Shown: positions 16,030 to 24,254, counted from the first letter of the stretch. The stretch: DNA of 64,000 bases from Candidatus Parachristensenella avicola (GCA_904420205.1 CAJFUN010000032.1:1-64000), one strand, 5' to 3'. Program-made: numbers and translations. Notes: a model not told the origin generated them from the sequence alone.

Positions 16030-17297
16030 AAAAGGTGGTCGCTTTCATGCTTGCCCTCTGTCTGGCCTGTATCGCTTCCGGCTGCGGCCCTGCCGTCACC
16101 CGGTCCCGGGACGAATCGCGCCCCCTTACGCTTAACATCGCTTCGTATTTTTCCGGGGAACATGCCGCCCAGGTCTATCAGGAGCTAAGCAATCAGTTTT
16201 CCGAAGAGCAGGGAATCGATATTGTCGACAGCTCTACGCTGACCGATACCGCTTTCACCCAGCAGATTATCAATGATTTTGCCGCAGGCAACGAGCCGGA
16301 TGTGTTTTACTTCCCTGTGAATGACGCGCAAACTATGATTGATAATAATCAAGTGGTTTCCGTTCAAGAGATCTGCCGGGAATATCCTCAGTATGCGTCC
16401 AACATTCAGTCCAGCATTATGGACCATCTGTCTGACGAGAATGGAAATAACTGGTGCGTGCCCGTGATCGGCCGCTATCAGGCGCTGTATTGCAACGTCA
16501 GCCTCTTTGAGACATATGGCGCACCTCTACCGAACACCTGGGGCGACCTGCAAAAGGCGATTGAGATCTTTCAGCGTAACGACGTGATTCCCATTGCCGC
16601 GGGCTTGAAGGATCAGTCCTCGCTGTGGGTCGACCAGTTGATTCTCTCTTATGGCGTCAATGAGCATGAGGTTTCGCCCATGGATGCCGCCGACGTGCCG
16701 ACCACCTGGAATCAGGCTTTGGCGCAGCTAGTCAATATGGAGGGATCTGGCGCCTTTCCCAACAACGCGCTGACCAGCAACCGTTCTACGGCGCTGACCC
16801 TTTTTAACACGCAGAAGGCTGCGATGTATCTCGATTCCAGCGACAGCGTTTCGTTGATCTCAAATCCCAATGCCGTGGTTGCCTGTGCCTTCCCCTGCCG
16901 CGCACCCAACAGCGGCGAAGACCATCTGATCATCCAGGTGTCTTACGGGTACTATATTTCCAGGAAGACCTGGGAAAATGAGGCGCTCCGTGACGCGGCG
17001 GTAAAATTTGTGATGTATATGTCCTCCAGCGACGCTATTGCCCGCATGAACGAGGATGGCGGCGGGTACCCAACCGTTTTGCTGGAATCCCTTGATCCCA
17101 TATCCGGGCAGGGCACCCTGGCGCAAAGCGCGCTGTCGCTGTGCCGGCGGGCGCAGACCCACTACAGCATCAAGGAGCGTCTCAGCCGCTTGGCCTGGTC
17201 ATCGCTGGTCGCGGCGGTAGACCCGATTATACAAGGCTATGGCAGCATACCGAAAACATTGGATCAGCTTGCGATCAACAACCGAGCCCCCAAATAG
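16026..17297 (+). CDS. Extracellular solute-binding lipoprotein coupled to a two-component system
   Basis: A 423-residue family 1 solute-binding protein. The signal peptide has lipobox SGCG near residue 20, and the mature fold has the sugar-binding signature region (DLQKAIEIFQRNDVIPIAAG). AGGAGA precedes ATG 16026, which overlaps the kinase stop. No permease genes follow. Placed between sensor kinase and regulator, it may deliver a ligand signal to the kinase rather than feed a transporter; that is an inference from context. Confidence 0.85.
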   Translation: MKKVVAFMLALCLACIASGCGPAVTRSRDESRPLTLNIASYFSGEHAAQVYQELSNQFSEEQGIDIVDSSTLTDTAFTQQIINDFAAGNEPDVFYFPVNDAQTMIDNNQVVSVQEICREYPQYASNIQSSIMDHLSDENGNNWCVPVIGRYQALYCNVSLFETYGAPLPNTWGDLQKAIEIFQRNDVIPIAAGLKDQSSLWVDQLILSYGVNEHEVSPMDAADVPTTWNQALAQLVNMEGSGAFPNNALTSNRSTALTLFNTQKAAMYLDSSDSVSLISNPNAVVACAFPCRAPNSGEDHLIIQVSYGYYISRKTWENEALRDAAVKFVMYMSSSDAIARMNEDGGGYPTVLLESLDPISGQGTLAQSALSLCRRAQTHYSIKERLSRLAWSSLVAAVDPIIQGYGSIPKTLDQLAINNRAPK

Positions 17298-17321
17298 CAG
17301 ACAGATGAGGAGGTCATCAGA

Positions 17322-18125
17322 ATGTATAACGTCGTAATCGTAGATGATGAGGAAATCATTGCAAATGGGTTAAAGACGATCCTGCCCTGGGATCAATATA
17401 AGTGCCAGGTCGTCGGTATGGCCTATGACGGGGAAGAGGGCCTTGCCCTCATACGGAAAACCCGTCCGGATATTCTATTCACGGATATCCGGATGCCAGG
17501 CATGGATGGTCTCTCTATGATCGCTGCACTGAAAAGTGAATTCCCCCGCCTGCAAATTACCGTACTCACCGGGTTCCGCGACTTTGAATACGCCCAGACG
17601 GCGATTAAGTTGGGGGTATGCCGTTTTCTGCTGAAACCTTCCAAGATGGACGAACTGCACGAGGCGCTGACCGCCATGACTCAGGCCTTGGCCGCCATGC
17701 CGGCCTCGCCGGAGCCGGAGCCTGCCGACCCAGAGGATGAAGCGGCCGTAGCGGCCGCCGTGGAGGCGGAGCTTCCGGAAACCGAGCAAGAATCGATCAC
17801 CCATTCCTTTGTGGTGAAAAATGCGCTGCGGTATATCGACGAACAATACGCCACCAAGCTCACGCTAGCCGAAGTGGCCGAACACACCTACGTATCCCAA
17901 TGGCATCTGTCGAAGCTGCTTAATCGACATACCAACGCTTCCTTCTACGATCTGCTGAATGGTGCCCGTATCCGCGCCGCTAAAGAGCTGCTAAAAGATC
18001 CGTCGCTGAAAATCCGCGACATCGCTACAAAAGTTGGCTTTTCCGATACCGCTCATTTTGCCAAGATCTTCAAAAAGCTGGAGGGCTGCTCCGCTAACGA
18101 ATACCGTAATTCGCTGCCTGGCTAA
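17322..18125 (+). CDS. YesN-type response regulator with AraC HTH
   Basis: A 267-residue regulator. The receiver domain (1-120) has acidic residues DDEE and the phospho-aspartate in ILFTDIRMPGMDG. A charged linker (about 125-165) follows. Two AraC HTHs (about 168-265) contain DTAHFAKIFKKLEGCSANEYR. AGGAGG lies before the start. It pairs with the kinase two genes upstream. Its stop is 5 nt before the first box of the small-RNA array, so it is also a candidate, though less likely, regulator of that array. Confidence 0.9.
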   Translation: MYNVVIVDDEEIIANGLKTILPWDQYKCQVVGMAYDGEEGLALIRKTRPDILFTDIRMPGMDGLSMIAALKSEFPRLQITVLTGFRDFEYAQTAIKLGVCRFLLKPSKMDELHEALTAMTQALAAMPASPEPEPADPEDEAAVAAAVEAELPETEQESITHSFVVKNALRYIDEQYATKLTLAEVAEHTYVSQWHLSKLLNRHTNASFYDLLNGARIRAAKELLKDPSLKIRDIATKVGFSDTAHFAKIFKKLEGCSANEYRNSLPG

Positions 18126-18129
18126 GATA

Positions 18130-18183
18130 TTCATAAAATGTTCATGGCACGTTATTGTCCTGTTCATAGGCGTTTACTATAAT
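18130..18183 (+). promoter_or_regulatory. Array promoter 1: 11-bp direct-repeat boxes plus -10
   Basis: TTCAT at 18130, TTCAT at 18141, TTATT at 18152 and TTCAT at 18163 are spaced exactly 11 bp. TATAAT begins at 18178, 15 nt after the start of the last box. There is no separate -35; the boxes cover that region, as in PhoB/PhoP-activated promoters. Confidence 0.7.
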
Positions 18184-18189
18184 GACATC

Positions 18190-18335
18190 ATCCAAGGGGG
18201 AACAAACAAAAGCCGATGATCCCCTGTTGGTTTTACGATAGACTTTCTTCTTCTTTCCTCTCCCCTTTTTCTTCACAATGATGGCCCTTTCCCAAGGGCC
18301 AGAAGGGCCGGCAATCGCCGGCCCTTTTCCTTTTT
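18190..18335 (+). ncRNA. Candidate small RNA 1 of a six-member array
   Basis: The predicted transcript runs from about 18190 to the terminator. GGGG (18197-18200) can pair with CCCC (18221-18224). A pyrimidine-only stretch of about 28 nt includes CCTCTCCCC (18257-18265), complementary to a Shine-Dalgarno sequence. A perfect 8-bp hairpin TGGCCCTT-TCCC-AAGGGCCA exposes UCCC in its loop. The terminator GGGCCGGC-AATC-GCCGGCCC with U-rich tail follows. There is no ribosome binding site or plausible open frame. Confidence 0.6.
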
Positions 18336-18428
18336 CTTTGTGCCAGTCAGAAGAAAAGGGCGCCGCATTCGCTCAAAGATGTACCGCATAAAAAGCTGCG
18401 TATAAAACGCGTGAAGCGACCCATACTA

Positions 18429-18471
18429 TTTACATCCCGTTCCCAGCAGGTTCACAACTGGGCGGTATACT
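18429..18471 (+). promoter_or_regulatory. Array promoter 2
   Basis: TTTAC at 18429, TTCCC at 18440 and TTCAC at 18451, each 11 bp apart, then TATACT at 18466, again 15 nt after the last box start. The mix of TTTAC and TTCAC links the array boxes to those in front of pstS. Confidence 0.65.
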
Positions 18472-18477
18472 AACGAT

Positions 18478-18612
18478 CATCGGCGGTGCGCTTCGTGGTG
18501 GTGGCGTCGTCGTTGGATGATAGATCTTCTCTTCTTCCTCTCCATCTGTATCGGGAAGCCTCGTCCCAGGCTTCCCCCAAAAGAGGCCCGGCTGAGAAAC
18601 TGGGCCTCTTTT
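18478..18612 (+). ncRNA. Candidate small RNA 2
   Basis: GT-rich 5' part, then a pyrimidine stretch with CCTCTCC (18537-18543). A 9-bp hairpin GGGAAGCCT-CGTCCC-AGGCTTCCC (18553-18576) has UCCC in the loop. The terminator AGAGGCCC/GGGCCTCT ends in TTTT (to 18612). No coding potential seen. Confidence 0.55.
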
Positions 18613-18625
18613 GCGTTGAAAAATC

Positions 18626-18679
18626 TTTACGCTGCTATGATCATTCGTTCACACATGATTCATGAAGGCGTCATAGGAT
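18626..18679 (+). promoter_or_regulatory. Array promoter 3
   Basis: TTTAC at 18626, TTCAC at 18648 and TTCAT at 18659 lie on the same 11-bp grid (the position at 18637 is degenerate). TAGGAT begins at 18674, 15 nt after the last box start. Confidence 0.6.
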
Positions 18680-18685
18680 AAATGT

Positions 18686-18791
18686 GCGGATGATCATCGC
18701 GCCATGCATATCATCCGGTTGATCCAAACTTCCTTCTTTCCAATTTCCTCTCCCCTTGCCCGGCCGGCTTCCCACGGCCGGGCCTTTTTTT
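18686..18791 (+). ncRNA. Candidate small RNA 3
   Basis: The 5' hairpin has perfect arms CGGATGAT (18687-18694) and ATCATCCG (18710-18717), beginning next to the predicted start. A pyrimidine stretch with CCTCTCCCC (18747-18755) follows. The terminator has 9-bp arms GCCCGGCCG/CGGCCGGGC, loop GCTTCCCA and seven T residues. The pyrimidine block is almost identical to that of RNA 6 and the terminator stem-loop is identical to those of RNAs 4 and 6. Confidence 0.65.
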
Positions 18792-18816
18792 CTTCTTTAA
18801 AGAAACTGTTTCGCCG

Positions 18817-18848
18817 TTCATGTTAGCTTCATCTTACCGGCGTATACT
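18817..18848 (+). promoter_or_regulatory. Array promoter 4
   Basis: TTCAT at 18817 and 18828 (11 bp) and TATACT at 18843, 15 nt after the last box start. The box region is nearly identical to that of promoter 6. Confidence 0.68.
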
Positions 18849-18854
18849 AATTCT

Positions 18855-18959
18855 TGTCAACGGGCGGTGCCATCTAAGTCCCGTTGTGCGAAACGACCTA
18901 TTTCCTTCTTCCCTTCTTCTCCCTCATGCCCGGCCGGCTTCCCACGGCCGGGCCTTTTT
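18855..18959 (+). ncRNA. Candidate small RNA 4
   Basis: 5' hairpin CAACGGG (18858-18864) with CCCGTTG (18880-18886), then a pyrimidine block with TTCTCCC (18917-18923). The terminator has arms GCCCGGCCG/CGGCCGGGC, UCCC in the loop and five T residues (18928-18959). Confidence 0.65.
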
Positions 18960-18972
18960 GTATGCCGCCTTG

Positions 18973-19004
18973 TACACGTTGATTTCATGCTGGCCTTATA
19001 TCGT
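18973..19004 (+). promoter_or_regulatory. Array promoter 5 (weakest)
   Basis: TACAC at 18973 and TTCAT at 18984 are 11 bp apart and TATCGT begins at 18999, 15 nt after the last box start. One box and the -10 are degenerate, so this unit is the least certain. Confidence 0.45.
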
Positions 19005-19010
19005 CATTTT

Positions 19011-19103
19011 GTCCATTGGGAAAAAGAAGGCGCTCGGCCGCCGGACCTATTTCTATTCGATTTCTTCCCCCCAACCTGTCCGCTTTTATGGCCGGATTTT
19101 TTT
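19011..19103 (+). ncRNA. Candidate small RNA 5
   Basis: GTCC (19011-19014) pairs with GGAC (19043-19046) over an inner GGCG/CGCC stem. A pyrimidine stretch with TTCTTCCCCCC (19062-19072) follows. A weak hairpin GTCCG/CGGAT then leads into seven T residues (to 19103). It lacks the conserved terminator of its neighbours. Confidence 0.45.
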
Positions 19104-19121
19104 CTCAAAAAAGTCCTTTTG

Positions 19122-19153
19122 TTCATCTTAGCTTCATCTTGCTTATGTAAGAT
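19122..19153 (+). promoter_or_regulatory. Array promoter 6
   Basis: TTCAT at 19122 and 19133 (11 bp) and TAAGAT at 19148, 15 nt after the last box start. Confidence 0.62.
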
Positions 19154-19159
19154 AAAACC

Positions 19160-19285
19160 AGCCGATGGGGATTATGCAAAACGGATGACGACCGTTCCCC
19201 GTCGTGTTCATAGATCTTCTTCCTTCTTTCCAATTTCTTCTCCCATGGCCCGGCCGGCTTCCCACGGCCGGGCCGCTTCCTTTTT
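19160..19285 (+). ncRNA. Candidate small RNA 6
   Basis: 5' hairpin with GGGG (19167-19170)/CCCC (19197-19200) enclosing AACGG/CCGTT. A pyrimidine block nearly identical to RNA 3 ends in TTCTTCTCCC (19235-19244). The terminator has arms GCCCGGCCG/CGGCCGGGC with the UCCC loop, and the T run starts a few bases after the stem. Confidence 0.62.
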
Positions 19286-19504
19286 GGCGCTAAACGGCGG
19301 CGACGGGAAACACAGCTGCTGTCCAGGCGTCCCGTATGCCCATGCCCCAGCCGCCGCGGCGCTATCCGCCTTTGCCTCGCCGTCGAGGATGCTGGCTTAT
19401 GTTCCGTGTTGGGCGCCGTCCGATCCGATTAATCGGCCTTTGGGCATTCCGTACGCCGATGCCAAAAAAGGCTTCATCGATGCGGCATTTTTCAATAATA
19501 ACCG
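19286..19504. other. Gene-free stretch after the array
   Basis: GC-rich, no ribosome binding site with a supported frame and no further TTyAy boxes in the array geometry. The long + frame that crosses the array here is a by-product of low stop density. Confidence 0.5.
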
Positions 19505-19544
19505 AAAAAGGGTATGCTGTTCATGAACAGCATACCCTTTTTTT
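19505..19544. terminator. Bidirectional intrinsic terminator
   Basis: A long perfect palindrome, AAAAAGGGTATGCTGTTC and its complement, with T runs on both strands. It ends glycogen phosphorylase on the minus strand and insulates the small-RNA array. Confidence 0.9.
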
Positions 19545-19560
19545 GATTCCCAACAATCCG

Positions 19561-22014
19561 CTACTTCGTCTGCTCAAAGCGCAGCTTCGGCAGATGCCAG
19601 ATGGTGTCGTTATACTCTAGGATGGTACGGTCTGAGCTAAAGAAGCCGGATCTGGCCGTATTAACAATCGCCCGTTTCCACCAGTCGCTGGTCTGGGCGT
19701 AAGCCTGCTGCACACGCTGCTGTACGTCCACATAATCCGGCAGGTCCTTTAACACTAGATAGGGATCCGCCATACCGCCGAAGTCTCCATAGATCAGGCC
19801 ATGGTACAGTTCCGGGAAAGTCACGCCCAATGTGCCGTCATTCAGCTGCTCCATGGCTCGCCGGATCTCCGGTTGGCTCTCCAGCACATCATATGCATGA
19901 TAGCTATGGGTATTGTACAGCGCATCTACCTGCGAAGTATTAAGCCCAAAGATGAAAATATTCTCATCGCCCACCAGCTGGCCAATCTCCACATTGGCGC
20001 CGTCCAGGGTGCCGACGGTCAGCGCGCCGTTCATCATGAATTTCATATTGCCGGTGCCGGAGGCCTCCTTACCGGCAGTGGAAAGTTGCTCGCTGATTTC
20101 AGCAGCCGGAATCAGCAGCTCCGCTGCCGATACGCAATAGTTCTCCAAAAAGACGACCTGCATCATTTTGCTGGCCCTGGGATGCTTCGCCACCAGCTGA
20201 CCTACCGCGTTAATGAAATGAATGATCTGCTTGGCCCGCTGGTAGCCCGGCGAAGCCTTAGCGCCGAAGATATAACACCGAGGCGTAATGGTATAGTTGG
20301 GATCATCGGCAATGCGGTTATACTGAATCAGGATATGAAGCGCATTGATCATCTGGCGCTTATATTCATGCAGCCGTTTGGCCTGTACGTCGAAAATAGC
20401 GTCGGTATGCATGACCACCCCCTGGGTGCGCTCCATAAAAGTGGCCAGCCGCAGCTTATTGGCCTGCTTTACCCGGGCGTACTGCTCCAGGAATGCCGCG
20501 TCCTCGCTATAGGGCTCTAGTTCTGAAAGCAGCGCCGCATCCCGCCGCCAGTTCTCGCCGATGGTTTCATCCAAGAGGGCGGACAGCGCGGGATTGGCCT
20601 GCATCAGCCAGCGGCGGTGGGTGATGCCGTTGGTAATGCCGGAGAATTTTTCGGGGCTCACCAGATTAAAATCCTTAAAGGTTGACTTCTTGAGGATCGC
20701 GCCATGCAGCTGGGATACGCCGTTAACGTTATGACTGACCCAAATACACAGGTTCGCCATCTGAACCTGGTTATCCGCGATGATGGCCATCTTGCCGATA
20801 CGGTCCCATTGGCCCGGGAAGCGATCCCAAAGCTGAGCGCACTGGCGGCGATTCATCTCCTCCAGGATCATGTAGATCCGAGGCAATAGCGACTTGACCA
20901 TATCAATCGGCCATTTCTCCAGGGCTTCGGCCAGAATGGTATGGTTGGTATAGGCGAATACCCCCTGGCAGATGCGCTCTGCCCGATCCCAAGCCAAGCC
21001 TTTCTCATCCATCAGGATGCGCATCATCTCCGGAATCGCCAGGCCCGGGTGCGTATCGTTAATATGGATGGCCATCTTTTCCGGAAGCCGGTCCCACCGG
21101 GGCCCATAGGTCTCTTCAAAGTCCTTCAGCGCATACTGCACCGAGGCAGACGCGAAAAAATACTGCTGCTTCAATCGCAGTTCGCGGCCGGCATAATGGT
21201 TGTCTTCCGGATAGAGCACTTTGGAGATCACCTCCGCCAGCTCCTGCTCCTCCATGGCCCGCATGTACTGACCCTGGTTGAAACTTGCCATATCCAGCTG
21301 CTTGGGCGACTGGGCCGACCACATCCGAAGCCGGTCTACATTGACTGTATCATAGCCCACCACAGGCATATCATAGGGCACAGCCAACACCGTCACCGGG
21401 TCATGATGCCGGATCGTAAGCTTGCCCGAGGACCAATCTTCCTCGATCCACCCGTAGAAGTGCACCTGGCAGGTCTGTTCCGGGTAGGCAATCTCCCAAT
21501 CGTTTCCATTCGCCAGCCAGTTGTCCGCCAGCTCTACCTGCTGCCCATCTACCAGCTTCTGGCGGAAAAGCCCGTATTCATAGCGGATCGTGCAGCCCAT
21601 AGCCGGCAGATCCAGCGTAGCCAGCGACTCCAGGAAGCAGGCAGCCAGGCGGCCCAAACCGCCGTTGCCCAAGCCGGGCTCCGGCTCCTGCTCGGCTACC
21701 GCCGTAAGGTCAACGCCCATCTCCTCCAGCGCTTGGCGGTAGGCTTTTGTGCTCATCAGGTTGATGATGTTCTGATAGGTAACCCGTCCGGTTAAAAACT
21801 CAGCCGATAGATAGTACAGCTTTTTTGCGCCCTGGCGCTTGCGCGCGCCGCGAGATACGGCCCGCTGCTCCATCACCTGATCGCGTACAGTCAGCGCCAG
21901 CGCGTGATAAATCTGCTGGGGCGTGGCGTCGGACACCTCGCAGCCATATAGGTGGCGAAGCTTACGCTGGATGCTCTGCTTGATCTCCTCAGGCGTATAG
22001 TGGGATACCTGCAT
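19561..22014 (-). CDS. glgP: Glycogen/starch/alpha-glucan phosphorylase
   Basis: An 817-residue GT35 phosphorylase of full length. It releases glucose-1-phosphate from alpha-1,4-glucans using inorganic phosphate, with pyridoxal phosphate bound to the lysine in GTGNMKFMMNGALTVGT. N-terminal GNGGLGRLAACFLES and AIHINDTHP are family signatures. Start follows AAGGAGGGG. No glgC, glgA or glgB lies nearby. A minus-strand extended -10 (TGATATAGT) lies about 90 nt upstream. The gene converges on the small-RNA array. Confidence 0.96.
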   Translation of the reverse strand: MQVSHYTPEEIKQSIQRKLRHLYGCEVSDATPQQIYHALALTVRDQVMEQRAVSRGARKRQGAKKLYYLSAEFLTGRVTYQNIINLMSTKAYRQALEEMGVDLTAVAEQEPEPGLGNGGLGRLAACFLESLATLDLPAMGCTIRYEYGLFRQKLVDGQQVELADNWLANGNDWEIAYPEQTCQVHFYGWIEEDWSSGKLTIRHHDPVTVLAVPYDMPVVGYDTVNVDRLRMWSAQSPKQLDMASFNQGQYMRAMEEQELAEVISKVLYPEDNHYAGRELRLKQQYFFASASVQYALKDFEETYGPRWDRLPEKMAIHINDTHPGLAIPEMMRILMDEKGLAWDRAERICQGVFAYTNHTILAEALEKWPIDMVKSLLPRIYMILEEMNRRQCAQLWDRFPGQWDRIGKMAIIADNQVQMANLCIWVSHNVNGVSQLHGAILKKSTFKDFNLVSPEKFSGITNGITHRRWLMQANPALSALLDETIGENWRRDAALLSELEPYSEDAAFLEQYARVKQANKLRLATFMERTQGVVMHTDAIFDVQAKRLHEYKRQMINALHILIQYNRIADDPNYTITPRCYIFGAKASPGYQRAKQIIHFINAVGQLVAKHPRASKMMQVVFLENYCVSAAELLIPAAEISEQLSTAGKEASGTGNMKFMMNGALTVGTLDGANVEIGQLVGDENIFIFGLNTSQVDALYNTHSYHAYDVLESQPEIRRAMEQLNDGTLGVTFPELYHGLIYGDFGGMADPYLVLKDLPDYVDVQQRVQQAYAQTSDWWKRAIVNTARSGFFSSDRTILEYNDTIWHLPKLRFEQTK

Positions 22015-22232
22015 AAGAACCCCTCCTTATTTTGAAGTCGGCCCATGGCCGAAAAGTATACAAAGAACAGTGCAGCCCAATATACCATGGCCGCAGTTGG
22101 CTTTTACTATATCACATTTTGACTTAAAGTTCTACTTTTATGCATCATTTTGCTGATTTTCTCTGAAATTCATCCCCCCTTAACGCAGGTGGGGCCTCAG
22201 CTTATCATATGCATGGGGCGGCAAGCATGCAT

Positions 22233-22271
22233 AAAGCGCCCTGCGAGGCCGACGGCCTCGCAGGGCGCTTT
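22233..22271. terminator. Strong 18-bp terminator of the amino-sugar operon
   Basis: AAAGCGCCCTGCGAGGCC and its exact complement with a GAC loop. It follows the last gene of the minus-strand operon; the poly-U tract is short but the stem is very strong. Confidence 0.8.
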
Positions 22272-22291
22272 CCCTGATCCGTAGGGTTTTC

Positions 22292-23176
22292 TTAGTCCTG
22301 GTTGCGCGAAAGCGGCTGTTCCCTTCCCGTGAGGTAGGCCTTCTCCAGCGCATTCATCGCCTTCACCGGCATCAGCAGCTCTTCCATGGGCTGATCGGCC
22401 CGGCCGGTGCGAAGCATCCTGGCAAAATTTGCCGCTTCCAAGCTATAGCAGCTGGAAATATCGATCATGCTCTGCCGGATACCGTCAGTTCCGAAGGCTG
22501 CGGCGGAATATAGCCCTGTCCCTTCCACGAAATGACCGGTTATGTCATAGTCCGGATAGCGGAACACCGCGGTCACCCGCCCCTGGCCCCGCACCGCCGC
22601 TACCGACGTTGGCGCATAGCCAAATAGGGTCATGACAATCTCCACCAGGTGGGAGGCGTAGAAATAGAACCCGCCATAGGGATTATCCAGATTCACCGGC
22701 GCAGATACCGCGCCTGAACGCAGCACGCCCAGCGCTCCAGAGGCTACAGCGGCTTTCATATTTAGCACGTCTTCCACATATTTGGTGGAAGAGCCGCCCA
22801 CCACCGGAACGCCATAGCGCGCGGCCAGCTCCAGCAGTGTCTGCGCTTCCGCCGCGTCGTTGGCGATAGGCTTATCGATAAACGCGGGAAGGCCCGCTTC
22901 GATAAAGGGGCGGGCATAGGGCAGGTGGAAAGCCCCGTTGCGGGCCGTCACCATCACTGCATCCACCCGCCCCAACATATCCTCGGGCTTTTCGGCAATA
23001 AATCCAATCCCGCAGGCTTCGGCTACCTTTCGGCTTTCCTCCCGGTCGGCGCCGCCGATGGCGACGACCTCAAGATCCGGATATAACTTGGCCGATTCGG
23101 GCTCCATCCCGTTAAAAATCCGTGAAAAGGCCATGGCATGGGAATTTTCCGAACCGATGATACCAATTCTATACAT
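22292..23176 (-). CDS. Gfo/Idh/MocA-family oxidoreductase
   Basis: A 294-residue NAD(P)-dependent sugar oxidoreductase-like protein. An N-terminal Rossmann motif (IGIIGSENSHAMAF, somewhat divergent) and the FIDKPIAND lysine-proline motif mark the family. GGGAGG sets the start at 23176, which overlaps the previous gene by 8 nt. It is the last gene of the TetR-nagA-nagB operon, so its substrate is probably a modified sugar; which one is not visible. Confidence 0.85.
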   Translation of the reverse strand: MYRIGIIGSENSHAMAFSRIFNGMEPESAKLYPDLEVVAIGGADREESRKVAEACGIGFIAEKPEDMLGRVDAVMVTARNGAFHLPYARPFIEAGLPAFIDKPIANDAAEAQTLLELAARYGVPVVGGSSTKYVEDVLNMKAAVASGALGVLRSGAVSAPVNLDNPYGGFYFYASHLVEIVMTLFGYAPTSVAAVRGQGRVTAVFRYPDYDITGHFVEGTGLYSAAAFGTDGIRQSMIDISSCYSLEAANFARMLRTGRADQPMEELLMPVKAMNALEKAYLTGREQPLSRNQD

Positions 23177-24254
23177 GGCGGCAATCCTCCCTCTCAGGCA
23201 TGGGGTTCTGCCGGTGGCACTCCTGGGCCACGGCAATCTGCAGGCGCACCTGCTGCGGCGTCACCACCAGCGGCTTGCCTTGGGTCAGGTGTTCATACAC
23301 CGTCGTATAGTAGCGGTAAACCGCCGTGGTGAAGGGCGTATCATCCTCGCCCGCCTTCCAGCTGTCCTCATGCCAGGGCAACGTTTCCGAGCAATAGGCC
23401 GGCGAACCGTCTGCATGGGCCAAAGGCGTTTTTATCAGCCGCTGTGAAGGCGCTTCCTTTTCGTCAAACCACCGCCATGCAAGCTCCGTCAGCGAGCCCT
23501 GCAGCCCGCCCCGCGTACCTTGGATGTTATAGGTGAAGTTGGGATAGGCCTGGCAAGAGCTGATCTCCAAATCCACCAAGGGCTTTCCCGGCGCGGTCAG
23601 GATCAGCTTGACGTAATCTTCGGCGTCGCCAAACACATTGGCGCGATCCATACGGCATAACACGCCGGGCATATGATCCCAATCGTCCAGAAGATCCAGC
23701 GCCTGATCCAGTGGATGAGGGCCTGTATTATATAGATTCCCACCCTTAAAATCCTGGCAGGTCTGCCAGTCCCATCGGCGTGCAAAGCTGGAAAAAGCAA
23801 TGGAAATCTGCACGATACGCCCCAGCTTGCCGGAGGCAATCACCTCCTTGACCTTCTGATAATAGCTGGCAAAACGGGACTGCTGGAAAACGGCCAGCAT
23901 TTTTCCGCTGCGCCTTGACGCGTCGATCATCGCATCCACTTCACGAACCGTGGCCGCCATGGGCTTTTCCGTCAGCACGTTGAAGCCATGCTCCAAAAGG
24001 TCAATGGTCACCGGAGGATGCAGATAGCTGGGTAGCGAATTGACGACAAGATCAATGTCATCACGCCCGAAAAGCGCCCGGTAATCGTCGTATACCGCGC
24101 AGCCAAAGAGCGACTGCGCTTTTGCCCGGCGGTCCTCCAAACGATCCACCACCGCCGTTACCCGGAAACGTTCCTTATCGGTCAGGAAATACTTCCCGTG
24201 GATATCAAGCCCGCTGCGTCCCTGCCCCAGGATTGCAACATTGATGGGCTTCAT
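23169..24254 (-). CDS. Gfo/Idh/MocA-family oxidoreductase
   Basis: A 361-residue paralogue of the next gene. The dinucleotide-binding start is INVAILGQGRSGLDIHG and the catalytic-type motif is TEKPMAATV, with a C-terminal alpha/beta domain. GGAGGG lies 7 nt before ATG 24254, better than an upstream in-frame ATG at 24275. Operon position suggests oxidation or epimerisation of an amino sugar or a sugar derived from the TIM-barrel isomerase product. Confidence 0.87.
   Translation of the reverse strand: MKPINVAILGQGRSGLDIHGKYFLTDKERFRVTAVVDRLEDRRAKAQSLFGCAVYDDYRALFGRDDIDLVVNSLPSYLHPPVTIDLLEHGFNVLTEKPMAATVREVDAMIDASRRSGKMLAVFQQSRFASYYQKVKEVIASGKLGRIVQISIAFSSFARRWDWQTCQDFKGGNLYNTGPHPLDQALDLLDDWDHMPGVLCRMDRANVFGDAEDYVKLILTAPGKPLVDLEISSCQAYPNFTYNIQGTRGGLQGSLTELAWRWFDEKEAPSQRLIKTPLAHADGSPAYCSETLPWHEDSWKAGEDDTPFTTAVYRYYTTVYEHLTQGKPLVVTPQQVRLQIAVAQECHRQNPMPEREDCRHV

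Noticed and set aside
18187-18224. Possible pseudoknot in array RNA 1 (ATCATC/GATGAT crossing GGGG/CCCC)
   Set aside because: ATCATC begins only 4 nt after the -10, so most of it is probably not transcribed. Only the GGGG/CCCC pairing is kept.
18820-19526. Long + strand frames across the small-RNA array
   Set aside because: They run through promoters and terminators, have no ribosome binding site and give low-complexity Pro/Ser/Phe peptides typical of pyrimidine-rich DNA.
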